A stretch of 64,000 bases of DNA, taken from the NCBI GenBank assembly GCA_964016885.1, contig OZ024744.1, forward strand, positions 24,040,798 through 24,104,797, in the 5' to 3' direction. The notes under the pieces are model-generated. The model was not told the origin of the DNA. It did no database searches and saw only the letters and a program-made list of their open reading frames with translations. The position numbers and the translations under genes are program-made. The DNA comes from Eledone cirrhosa. Lineage: Eukaryota; Mollusca; Cephalopoda; Octopoda; Eledonidae. Positions 35,958 through 48,647 of this stretch are shown piece by piece; the first letter of the stretch is position 1, and each line of letters begins with the position of its first letter.

Positions 35958-38900
35958 GATAAATCTCGTTTTAACAACATTTGAATCTTAAGAACTGACT
36001 CGTTTTAACAACAGCTGAATCTTAAGATAAAACTCGTTTTAACAACAGTTAAATCTTAAGAACTGACTCGTTTTAACAACAGTTGAATCTTAAGAACTGA
36101 CTCGTTTTAACAACAGGTGAATCTTAAGAACTGACTGGTTTTAACAACAGTTGAATCTTAAATAAAACTCGTTTTAACAAAGGTTGAATATTAAGAACTG
36201 ACTCGTTTTAACAACAGTTGAATCTTAAGATAAAATTCGTTTTAACAACAGTTGAATCTTAAGAACTGATTCGTTTTAACAACAGTTCAACCTAAGAACA
36301 GACTCGTTTTAACAACAGTTGAATCTTAAATAAAACTCGTTTTAACAACAGTTGAATCTTAAGAACTGACTCGTTTTAACAACAGTTGAATCTTAAGAAC
36401 TGACTGGTTTTAACAACAGATGAATCTTAAGAACTGACTCGTTTTAACAACAGTTCAACCTTAAGAACTGACTAGTTTTAACAACAGTTGAATCTCAAGA
36501 ACTGACTCGTTTTAACAACAGATGAATCTTGAGATAAAACTCGTTTTAACAACAGTTGAATCTTAAGAAATGACTCGTTTTAATAACAGTTGAATCTTAA
36601 GAACTGACTCGTTTTAACAACAGTTCAACCTGAAGAACTGACTCGTTGTAACAACAGTTGAAACTTCAAATAAAACTCGTTTTAACCACAGTTGAATCTT
36701 AAGAACTGAATCATTTTAACAACAGTTGAATCTTAAGAACTGACTCGTGTTAACAACAATTGAATCTTCAGATAAAACTCGTTTTAACAAAAGTTGAATC
36801 TTAAGAACTGACTCGTTTTAACAACAGTTCAACCTTAAGAACTGACTAGTTTTAACAACAGTTTAATCTCAGAATAAAATTCGTTTTAACAACAGTTGAA
36901 TCTTAAGAACTGACTCGTTTTAACAAAAGTTGAATCTTACGAACTGACTCGTTTTAACAATAGATGTCTCTTAAGATAAAACTCGTTTTAACAACAGTTG
37001 AATTTTAAAACTGACTCGTTTTAACAACAGTTCAAACTTAAGAACTGATTCGTTTTAACAACAGTTGAATCTTAAAATAAAATTCGTTTAACAACAGTTG
37101 AATCTTAAGAAATGGCTCGTTTTAACATCACATGTATATTATGATAAAACTCGTTTTAACAACAGCTGTATCTTAAGAGCTGACTCGATATAACAACAGT
37201 TGAATCTTAAGAACTACCTAGTTTTAACAACAGTTGAATGTTAAGAACTGACTCGTTTTAACAACAGTTCAATCTTAAGATAAAACTGATTATAACAACA
37301 GTTGCATCTTAAGAACTGAGATTGTTTTAACAACAGTTGAATCTGAAGAACTGACTCGTTTTAACAACAGTTGAATCTGAAGATAAAACTCGTTTAACAA
37401 CAGTTGAATCTTAAGAACTGACTCGTTTTAACGACAGATGAATCTTATGATAAAACTCGTTTTAACAACAATTGAATCTTAAGAACTGATTCGTTTTAAC
37501 AACAGTTGAATCTTAAGATAAAACTAGTTTTAACAACAGTTGAATCTTAAGATAAAACTAGTTTTAACAACAGTTGAATCTTAAGAACTGACTCGTTTTA
37601 ACAACAGTTGAAACTTCAAATAAAACTCGTTTTAACAACAGTTGAATCTTAAGAACTGACTCATTTTAACAACAGTTCAATCTTAAGAACTGATTCGTTT
37701 TAACAACAGTTGAATCTTAAGATAAAACTAGTTTTAATAACTGTTGAATCTTAAGATAAAACTCGTTTTAACAAGAGTTGAATCTTAAGAACTGACTCGT
37801 TTTAACAACAGTTGAATCTTAATTAAAACTCGTTTTAACAACAGTTGAATCTTAAGAACTGCCTCGTTTTATCAACAGTACAACCTTAAGAACTGACTCG
37901 TTTTAACAACAGTTGAATCTTCAAATAAAACTCGTTTTAACAACAGTTGAATCTTAAGAACTGACTCGTTTTAACAACAGTTGAATCTTAAGATAAAACT
38001 CGTTTTAACAACAGTTGAATCTTAAGAACTGACTCGTTTTAACAACAGATGAATCTTAAGATCAAACTCGTTTTAACAACAGTTGAATCTTAAGAACTGA
38101 CTCGTTTTAATAACAGTTGAATCTTAAGAACTGACTCATTTTAGCAACAGTTGAATCTTAAGAACTGACTCGTTTTAACAACAGCTGAATCTTAAGATAA
38201 ACTCGTTTTAACAACAGTTGAATCTTAAGATAAAACTCATTTTAACAACAGTTGAATCATAAGAACTGACTCGTTTTAACAACAGCTGAATCTTAAGATA
38301 AAACACGTGTTAACAACAGTTGAATCTTAAGAACTGACTCGTTTTATCAACAGTTCAACCTTACGAACTGACTCATTTTAACAACAGTTGAATCTTCAAA
38401 TAAAACTCGTTTTAACAACAGTTGAATCTTAAGAACTGACTCATTTAACAACAGTTCAATCTTAAGAACGGATTCGTTTTAACAACAGTTGAATCTTAAG
38501 ATAAAACTAGTTTTAATAACTGTTGAATCTTAAGATAAAACTCGTTTTAACAAGAGTTGAATCTTAAGAACTGACTCGCTTTAACAACAGTTGAATCTTA
38601 AATAAAACTCGTCTTATCAACAGTTTTATCTTAAGAACTGACTCGTTTTAACAACAGTTGAATCTTAAGAACTGATTGGTTTTAACAACAGATGAATCGT
38701 AAGAACAGACTCGTTTTAACAACAGTTCAACCTTAAGAACTGACTAGTTTTAATAACAGTTGAATCTCAAGAACTGACTGGTTTTAACAACAGTTGAATC
38801 TTAAGATAAAACTCGTTTTAACAGCAGTTGAATCTTAAGAAATGACTCGTTTTAATAACAGTTGAATCTTAAGAACTGACTCGTTTTAACAACAGTTCAA

Positions 38901-39699
38901 CCTTAAGAACTGACTCGTTGTAACAACAGTTGAAACTTAAAATAAAATTCGTTTAACAACAGTTGAATCTTAAGAACTGGCTCGTTTTAACATCACATGT
39001 ATATTATGATAAAACTCGTTTTAACAACAGTTGAATCTTAAAACTGACTCGTTTTAACAACAGTTCAAACTTAAGAACTGATTCGTTTTAACAACAGTTG
39101 AATCTTAAAATAAAATTCGTTTAACGACAGGTAAATCTTAAGAACTGGTTCGTTTTAACATCACATGTATATTATGATAAAACTCGTTTTAACAACAGGT
39201 GTATCTTAAGAACTGACTCGATATAACAACAGTTGAATCTTAAGAACTACCTCGTTTTAACAACAGTTGAACGTTAAGAACTGACTCGTTTTAACAACAG
39301 TTCAATCTTAAGATAAAACTGATTATAACAACAGTTGCATCTTAAGAACTGACTCGTTTTAACAACAGTTGAATCTTAAGAACTGACTCGTTTTAACGAC
39401 AGATGAATCTTAAGATAAAACTCGTTTTAACAACAATTGAATCTTAAGAACTGATTCGTTTTAACAACAGTTGAATCTTAAGATAAAACTAGTTTTAACA
39501 ACAGTTGAATCTTAAGAACTGACTCGTTTTAACAACAGTTGAAACTTCAAATAAAACTCGTTTTAACAACAGTTGAATCTTAAGAACTGACTCATTTTAA
39601 CAACAGTTCAATCTTAAGAACTGACTCATTTTAACAACAGTTCAATCTTAAGAACTGATAGGTTTTAACAACAGTTGAATCTTAAGATAAAACTAGTTT
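35958..39699 (+). repeat. 3.7-kb higher-order block of the middle domain, copy 2
   Basis: The second copy of 26,023-29,698, starting at the same gataaatctcg landmark. Private differences include aagaaatggctcg near 37,110 against aagaactggctcg and the loss of the extra A in gttttaaacaac near 36,205. Its last 1,423 bp are duplicated again immediately downstream. Confidence 0.83.
38277..39699 (+). repeat. 1,423-bp tandem duplication, copy 1
   Basis: About 42 monomers, beginning at the monomer with aacaacagctgaatc that precedes the cacgtg variant and ending at gataaaactagtttt. The next copy follows directly at offset 1,423, checked at cacgtg (38,304 / 39,727) and at the catcacatg monomer (38,991 / 40,414). 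Confidence 0.88.
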
Positions 39700-41122
39700 T
39701 AACAACAGCTGAATCTTAAGATAAAACACGTGTTAACAACAGTTGAATCTTAAGAACTGACTCGTTTTATCAACAGTTCAACCTTACGAACTGACTCATT
39801 TTAACAACAGTTGAATCTTCAAATAAAACTCGTTTTAACAACAGTTGAATCTTAAGAACTGACTCATTTAACAACAGTTCAATCTTAAGAACGGATTCGT
39901 TTTAACAACAGTTGAATCTTAAGATAAAACTAGTTTTAATAACTGTTGAATCTTAAGATAAAACTCGTTTTAACAAGAGTTGAATCTTAAGAACTGACTC
40001 GCTTTAACAACAGTTGAATCTTAAATAAAACTCGTCTTATCAACAGTTTTATCTTAAGAACTGACTCGTTTTAACAACAGTTGAATCTTAAGAACTGATT
40101 GGTTTTAACAACAGATGAATCGTAAGAACAGACTCGTTTTAACAACAGTTCAACCTTAAGAACTGACTAGTTTTAATAACAGTTGAATCTCAAGAACTGA
40201 CTGGTTTTAACAACAGTTGAATCTTAAGATAAAACTCGTTTTAACAGCAGTTGAATCTTAAGAAATGACTCGTTTTAATAACAGTTGAATCTTAAGAACT
40301 GACTCGTTTTAACAACAGTTCAACCTTAAGAACTGACTCGTTGTAACAACAGTTGAAACTTAAAATAAAATTCGTTTAACAACAGTTGAATCTTAAGAAC
40401 TGGCTCGTTTTAACATCACATGTATATTATGATAAAACTCGTTTTAACAACAGTTGAATCTTAAAACTGACTCGTTTTAACAACAGTTCAAACTTAAGAA
40501 CTGATTCGTTTTAACAACAGTTGAATCTTAAAATAAAATTCGTTTAACGACAGGTAAATCTTAAGAACTGGTTCGTTTTAACATCACATGTATATTATGA
40601 TAAAACTCGTTTTAACAACAGGTGTATCTTAAGAACTGACTCGATATAACAACAGTTGAATCTTAAGAACTACCTCGTTTTAACAACAGTTGAACGTTAA
40701 GAACTGACTCGTTTTAACAACAGTTCAATCTTAAGATAAAACTGATTATAACAACAGTTGCATCTTAAGAACTGACTCGTTTTAACAACAGTTGAATCTT
40801 AAGAACTGACTCGTTTTAACGACAGATGAATCTTAAGATAAAACTCGTTTTAACAACAATTGAATCTTAAGAACTGATTCGTTTTAACAACAGTTGAATC
40901 TTAAGATAAAACTAGTTTTAACAACAGTTGAATCTTAAGAACTGACTCGTTTTAACAACAGTTGAAACTTCAAATAAAACTCGTTTTAACAACAGTTGAA
41001 TCTTAAGAACTGACTCATTTTAACAACAGTTCAATCTTAAGAACTGACTCATTTTAACAACAGTTCAATCTTAAGAACTGATAGGTTTTAACAACAGTTG
41101 AATCTTAAGATAAAACTAGTTT
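39700..41122 (+). repeat. 1,423-bp tandem duplication, copy 2
   Basis: Direct copy of 38,277-39,699; I see no net length difference. The junction at 39,699/39,700 joins a ctagtttt core to an aacaacagctg tail. The corresponding place in the other related blocks continues taataactgttg, as this copy does at 41,114, which identifies 39,700 as the duplication breakpoint. Confidence 0.88.
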
Positions 41123-44100
41123 TAATAACTGTTGAATCTTAAGATAAAACTCGTTTTAACAAGAGTTGAATCTTAAGAACTGACTCGTTTTAACAACAGT
41201 TGAATCTTAAATAAAACTCGTTTTAACAACAGTTGAATCTTAAGAACTGACTCGTTTTAACAACAGTTGAATCTTAAGAACTGACTGGTTTTAACAACAG
41301 ATGAATCTCAAGAACTGACTCGTTTTAACAACAGTTCAACCTTAAGAACTGACTAGTTTTAACAACAGTTGAATCTCAAGAACTGACTCGTTTTAACAAC
41401 AGTTGAATCTTAAGATAAAACTCGTTTTAACAACAGTTGAATCTTAAGAAATGACTCGTTTTAATAACAGTTGAATCTTAAGAACTGACTCGTTTTAACA
41501 ACAGTTCAACCTTAAGAACTGACTCGTTGTAACAACAATTGAAACTTCAAATAAAACTCGTTTTAACCACAGTTGAATCTTAAGAACTGAATCATTTTAA
41601 CAACAGTTGAATCTTAAGAACTGACTCGTGTTAACAACAATTGAATCTTAAGATAAAACTCGTTTTAACAAAAGTTGAATCTTAAGAACTGACTCGTTTT
41701 AACAACAGTTCAGCCTTAAGAACTGACTAGTTTTAACAACAGTTTAATCTTAGAATAAAACTCGTTTTAACAACAGTTGAATCATAAGAACTGATTCGTT
41801 TTAACAACAGTTGAATCTTAAGATAAAACTCGTTTTAACAACAATTGAATCTTAAGAACTGACTCGTTTTAACAACGGCTGAATCTTAAGATAAAACTCG
41901 TTTTAACGACAGTTGAATCTTAAGAACTGACTCGTTTTATCAACAGTTCAACCTTAAGAACTGACTCATTTTAACAACAGTTGAATCTTCAAATAAAACT
42001 CGTTTTAACAACAGTTGAATCTTAAGAACTGAATCGTTTTAACATCAGCTGAATCTTAAGATAAACTCGTTTTAACAACAGTTGAATCTTAAAATAAATC
42101 TCGTTTTAACAACATTTGAATCTTAAGAACTGACTCGTTTTAACAACAGCTGAATCTTAAGATAAAACTCGTTTTAACAACAGTTGAATCTTAAGAACTG
42201 ACTCGTTTTATCAACAGTTCAACCTGAAGAACTGACTCGATTTAACAACAGTTGAATCTTAAGAACTGACTCGTTTTAACAACAGGTGAATCTTAAGAAC
42301 TGACTGGTTTTAACAACAGTTGAATCTTAAATAAAACTCGTTTTAACAAAGGTTGAAAATTAAGAACTGACTCGTTTTAAACAACAGTTGAATCTTAAGA
42401 TAAAATTCGTTTTAACAACAGTTGAATCTTAAGAACTGATTCGTTTTAACAACAGTTCAACCTAAGAACAGACTCGTTTTAACAACAGTTGAATCTTAAA
42501 TAAAACTCGTTTTAACAACAGTTGAATCTTAAGAACTGACTCGTTTTAACAACAGTTGAATCTTAAGAACTGACTGGTTTTAACAACAGATGAATCTTAA
42601 GAACTGACTCGTTTTAACAACAGTTCAACCTTAAGAACTGACTAGTTTTAACAACAGTTGAATCTCAAGAACTGACTCGTTTTAACAACAGATGAATCTT
42701 GAGATAAAACTCGTTTTAACAACAGTTGAATCTTAAGAAATGACTCGTTTTAATAACAGTTGAATCTTAAGAACTGACTCGTTTTAACAACAGTTCAACC
42801 TGAAGAACTGACTCGTTGTAACAACAGTTGAAACTTCAAATAAAACTCGTTTTAACCACAGTTGAATCTTAAGAACTGAATCATTTTAACAACAGTTGAA
42901 TCTTAAGAACTGACTCGTGTTAACAACAATTGAATCTTCAGATAAAACTCGTTTTAACAAAAGTTGAATCTTAAGAACTGACTCGTTTTAACAACAGTTC
43001 AACCTTAAGAACTTACTAGTTTTAACAACAGTTTAATCTCAGAATAAAATTCGTTTTAACAACAGTTGAATCTTAATAACTGACTCGTTTATACAAAAGT
43101 TGAATCTTACGAACTGACTCGTTTTAACAATAGTTGTCTCTTAAGATAAAACTCGTTTTAACAACAGTTGAATTTTAAAACTGACTCGTTTTAACAACAG
43201 TTCAAACTTAAGAACTCATTCGTTTTAACAACAGTTGAATCTTAAAATAAAATTCGTTTAACAACAGTTGAATCTTAAGAACTGGCTCGTTTTAACATCA
43301 CATGTATATTATGATAAAACTCGTTTTAACAACAGCTGTATCTTAAGAGCTGACTCGATATAACAACAGTTGAATCTTAAGAACTACCTAGTTTTAACAA
43401 CAGTTGAATGTTAAGAACTGACTCGTTTTAACAACAGTTCAATCTTAAGATAAAACTGATTATAACAACAGTTGCATCTTAAGAACTGAGATTGTTTTAA
43501 CAACAGTTGAATCTGAAGAACTGACTCGTTTTAACAACAGTTGAATCTGAAGATAAAACTCGTTTAACAACAGTTGAATCTTAAGAACTGACTCGTTTTA
43601 ACGACAGATGAATCTTATGATAAAACTCGTTTTAACAACAATTGAATCTTAAGAACTGAGTCGTTTTAACAACAGTTGAATCTTAAGATAAAACTAGTTT
43701 TAACAACAGTTGAATCTTAAGATAAAACTAGTTTTAACAACAGTTGAATCTTAAGAACTGACTCGTTTTAACAACAGTTGAAACTTCAAATAAAACTCGT
43801 TTTAACAACAGTTGAATCTTAAGAACTGACTCATTTTAACAACAGTTCAATCTTAAGAACTGATTCGTTTTAACAACAGTTGAATCTTAAGATAAAACTA
43901 GTTTTAATAACTGTTGAATCTTAAGATAAAACTCGTTTTAACAAGAGTTGAATCTTAAGAACTGACTCGTTTTAACAACAGTTGAATCTTAATTAAAACT
44001 CGTTTTAACAACAGTTGAATCTTAAGAACTGCCTCGTTTTATCAACAGTACAACCTTAAGAACAGACTCGTTTTAACAACAGTTGAATCTTCAAATAAAA

Positions 44101-47100
44101 CTCGTTTTAACAACAGTTGAATCTTAAGAACTGACTCGTTTTAACAACATTTGAATCTTAAGATAAAACTCGTTTTAACAACAGTTGAATCTTAAGAACT
44201 GACTCGTTTTAACAACAGATGAATCTTAAGATCAAACTCGTTTTAACAACAGTTGAATCTTAAGAACTGACTCGTTTTAATAACAGTTGAGTCTTAAGAA
44301 CTGACTCATTTTAGCAACAGTTGAATCTTAAGAACTGACTCGTTTTAACAACAGTTGAATCTTAAGAACTGACTCGTTTTAACAACAGTTGAATCTTAAG
44401 ATAAAACTCGTTTTAACAACAGTTGAATCATAAGAACTGACTCGTTTTAACAACAGCTGAATCTTAAGATAAAACACGTGTTAACAACAGTTGAATCTTA
44501 AGAACTGACTCGTTTTATCAACAGTTCAACCTTACGAACTGACTCATTTTAACAACAGTTGAATCTTCAAATAAAACTCGTTTTAACAACAGTTGAATCT
44601 TAAGATAAAACTAGTTTTAATAACTGTTGAATCTTAAGATAAAACTCGTTTTAACAAGAGTTGAATCTTAAGAACTGACTCGCTTTAACAACAGTTGAAT
44701 CTTAAATAAAACTCGTCTTAACAACAGTTTTATCTTAAGAACTGACTCGTTTTAACAACAGTTGAATCTTAAGAACTGGTTGGTTTTAACAACAGATGAA
44801 TCGTAAGAACTGACTCGTTTTAACAACAGTTCAACCTTAAGAACTGACTAGTTTTAATAACAGTTGAATCTCAAGAACTGACTGGTTTTAACAACAGTTG
44901 AATCTTAAGATAAAACTCGTTTTAACAGCAGTTGAATCTTAAGAAATGACTCGTTTTAATAACAGTTGAATCTTAAGAACTGACTCGTTTTAACAACAGT
45001 TCAACCTTAAGAACTGACTCGTTGTAACAACAGTTGAAACTTCAAATAAAACTCGTTTTAACAACAGTTGAATCTTAAAACTAACTCGTTTTAACAACAG
45101 TTCAAACTTAAGAACTGATTCGTTTTAACAACAGTTGAATCTTAAAATAAAATTCGTTTAACGACAGGTGAATCTTAAGAACTGGTTCGTTTTAACATCA
45201 CATGTATATTATGATAAAACTCGTTTTAACAACAGGTGTATCTTAAGAACTGACTCGATATAACAACAGTTGAATCTTAAGAACTACCTCGTTTTAACAA
45301 CAGTTGAACGATAAGAACTGACTCGTTTTAACAACAGTTCAATCTTAAGATAAAACTCGTTTTAACAACAATTGAATCTTAAGAACTGATTCGTTTTATC
45401 AACAGTTGAATCTTAAGATAAAACTAGTTTTAACAACAGTTGAATCTTAAGAACTGACTCGTTTTAACAACAGTTGAAACTTCAAATAAAACTCGTTTTA
45501 ACAACAGTTGAATCTTAAGAACTGACTCATTTTAACAACAGTTCAATCTTAAGAACTGATTCGTTTTAACAACAGTTGAATCTTAAGATAAAACTAGTTT
45601 TACAACAGTTGAATCTTAAGAACTGACTCGTTTTAACAACAGTTGAAACTTCAAATAAAACTCGTTTTAACAACAGTTGAATCTTAAGAACTGACTCATT
45701 TTAACAACAGTTCAATCTTAAGAACTGATTCGTTTTAACAACAGTTGAATCTTAAGATAAAACTAGTTTTATAACTGTTCAATCTTAAGATGAAACTCGT
45801 TTTAACAAGAGTTGAATCTTAAGAACTGACTCGTTTTAACAACAGTTGAATCTTAAGATAAAACTCGTTTTAACAACAGTTGAATCTTAAGACCTGACTC
45901 GTTTTAACAACAGTTCAACCTTAAGAACTGACTCGTTTTAACAACAGTTGAATCTTCAATTAAAACTTGTTTTAACAACAGTTGAATCTTTAGAACTGAC
46001 TCGTTTCAACAACAGTTGAATCTTATGATAAAACTCATTTAACAACAGTTGAATCTTAAGATAAAACTCGTTTTAACAACAGTTGAATCTTAAGAACTGA
46101 CTCGTTTTAACAACAGCTGAATCTTAAGATAAAGCTCGTATTAACAACAGTTGAATCTTAAGAACTGACTCGTTTTATCAACAGTACAACCTTAAGAACT
46201 GACTCGTTTTAACAACAGTTGTATCTTCAAATAAAACTCGTTTTAACAACAGTTGAATTTTAAGAACTGACTCGTTTTAACAACAGTTGAATCTTAAGAT
46301 AAAACTCGTTTTAGCAACAGTTGAATCTTAAGAACTGACTCGTTTTAACAACAGCTGAATCTTAAGATAAAACTCGTTTTAACAACAGTTGAATCTTAAG
46401 AACTGACTCGTTTTAACAACAGTTGAATCTTAAGAACTGACTCGTTTTAATAACAGTTGAATCTTAAGAACTGACTCGTTTTAGCAACAGTTGAATCTTA
46501 AGAACTGATTCGTTTTAACAACAGCTGAATCTTAAGATAAACTCGTTTTAACAACAGTTGAATCTTAAGATAAAACTCGTTTTAACAACAGTTGAATCTT
46601 AAGAACTGACTCGTTTTATCAACAGCTGAATCTTAAGATAAAACTCGTTTTAACAACAGTTGAATCTTAAGAACTGACTCGTTTTATCAACAGTTCAACC
46701 TTAAGAACTGACTCATTTTAACAACAGTTGAATCTTCAAATAAAACTCCTTTTAACAACAGTTGAATCTTAAGAACTGACTCGTTTTAAAAACAGCTGAA
46801 TTTTAAGATAAACTCGTTTTAACAACAGTTGAATCTTAAGAACTGACTCGTTTTAACAACAGCTAAATCTTAAGATAAAACTCGTTTTAACAACAGTTGA
46901 ATCTTAAGAACTGACTCGTTTTAACAACAGTTGAATCTACAAATAAACCTCGTTTTAACAACAGTTTAATCTTAAGAACAGACTCGTTTTAACAACAGTT
47001 GAATCTTAAGATAAAATTCGTTTTAACAACAGTTGAATCTTAAGAACTTATTCGTTTTAACAACAGTTCAAACTTAAGAACTGACTCGTTTTAACAACAG

Positions 47101-48647
47101 TTGAATCTTAAGATAAAACTCGTTTTAACAACAGTTGAATCTTAAGAACTGACTCGTTTTATCAACAGTTCAACCTTAAGAACTGACTCGTTTTATCAAC
47201 AGTACAACCTTAAGAACTGACTCGTTTTATCAACAGTTGAATCTTCAAATAAAACTCGTTTTAACAACAGTTGAATCTTAAGAACTGACTCGTTTTAACA
47301 ACAGTTGAATCTTAAGAACTGACTCGTTTTAACAACAGATGAATCTTAAGATAAAACTCGTTTTAACAACAGTTGAATCTTAAGAACTGACTTGTTTTAA
47401 CAACAGTTGAATCGTAAGAACTGACTCGTTTTAATAACAGTTGAATCTTAAGAACTGACTCGTTTTAGCAACAGTTGAATCTTAAGAACTGACTCGTTTT
47501 ATCAACAGTTCAACCTTAAGAACTGACTCATTTTAACAACAGTTGAATCTTCAAATATAACTCGTTTTAACAACAGTTGAATCTTAAGAACTGATTCGTT
47601 TTAACAACAGCTGAATCTTAAGATAAACTCGTTTTAACAACAGTTGAATCTTAAGAACTGACTCGTTTTAACAACAGCTGAATCTTAAGATAAAACTCGT
47701 TTTAACAACAGTTGAATCTTAAGAACTGACTCGTTTTATCAACAGTTCAACCTTAAGAACTGACTCATTTTAACAACAGTTGAATCTTCAAATAAAACTC
47801 GTTTTAACAACAGTTGAATCTTTAGAACTGACTCGTTTCAACAACAGTTGAATCTTATGATAAAACTCATTTAACAACAGTTGAATCTTAAGATAAAACT
47901 CGTTTTAACAACAGTTGAATCTTAAGAACTGACTCGTTTTAACAACAGCTGAATCTTAGGATAAAGCTCGTATTAACAACAGTTGAATCTTAAGAACTGA
48001 CTCGTTTTATCAACAGTAGAACCTTAAGAACTGACTCGTTTTAACAACAGTTGTATCTTCAAATAAAACTCGTTTTAACAACAGTTGAATTTTAAGAACT
48101 GACTCGTTTTAACAACAATTGAATCTTAAGATAAAACTCGTTTTAGCAACAGTTGAATCTTAAGAACTGACTCGTTTTAACAACAGCTGAATCTTAAGAT
48201 AAAACTCGTTTTAACAACAGTTGAATCTTAAGAACTGACTCGTTTTAACAACAGTTGAATCTTAAGAACTGACTCGTTTTAATAACAGTTGAATCTTAAG
48301 AACTGACTCGTTTTAGCAACAGTTGAATCTTAAGAACTGATTCGTTTTAACAACAGCTGAATCTTAAGATAAACTCGTTTTAACAACAGTTGAATCTTAA
48401 GATAAACTCGTTTTAACAACAGTTGAATCTTAAGAACTGACTCGTTTTATCAACAACTGAATCTTAAGATAAAACTCGTTTTAACAACAGTTGAATCTTA
48501 AGAACTGACTCGTTTTATCAACAGTTCAACCTTAAGAAGTGACTCATTTTAACAACAGTTGAATCTTCAAATAAAACTCCTTTTAACAACAGTTGAATCT
48601 TAAGAACTGACTCGTTTTAACAACAGCTGAATCTTAAGATAAAACTC
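40915..48647 (+). repeat. 7,733-bp tandem duplication, copy 1
   Basis: A unit of roughly 228 monomers that is repeated at once downstream with a constant offset of 7,733. It was checked at gatagg (41,082 / 48,815), aaaggttgaaaatt (42,348 / 50,081), cacgtg (44,475 / 52,208), tagttttacaacag (45,601 / 53,334) and aagaagtgactcatt (48,531 / 56,264). The last mismatch before the unit is at 40,914 (A) against 48,647 (C). Within the unit the copies look nearly identical; one difference is T at 44,150 against G at 51,883. Confidence 0.9.
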
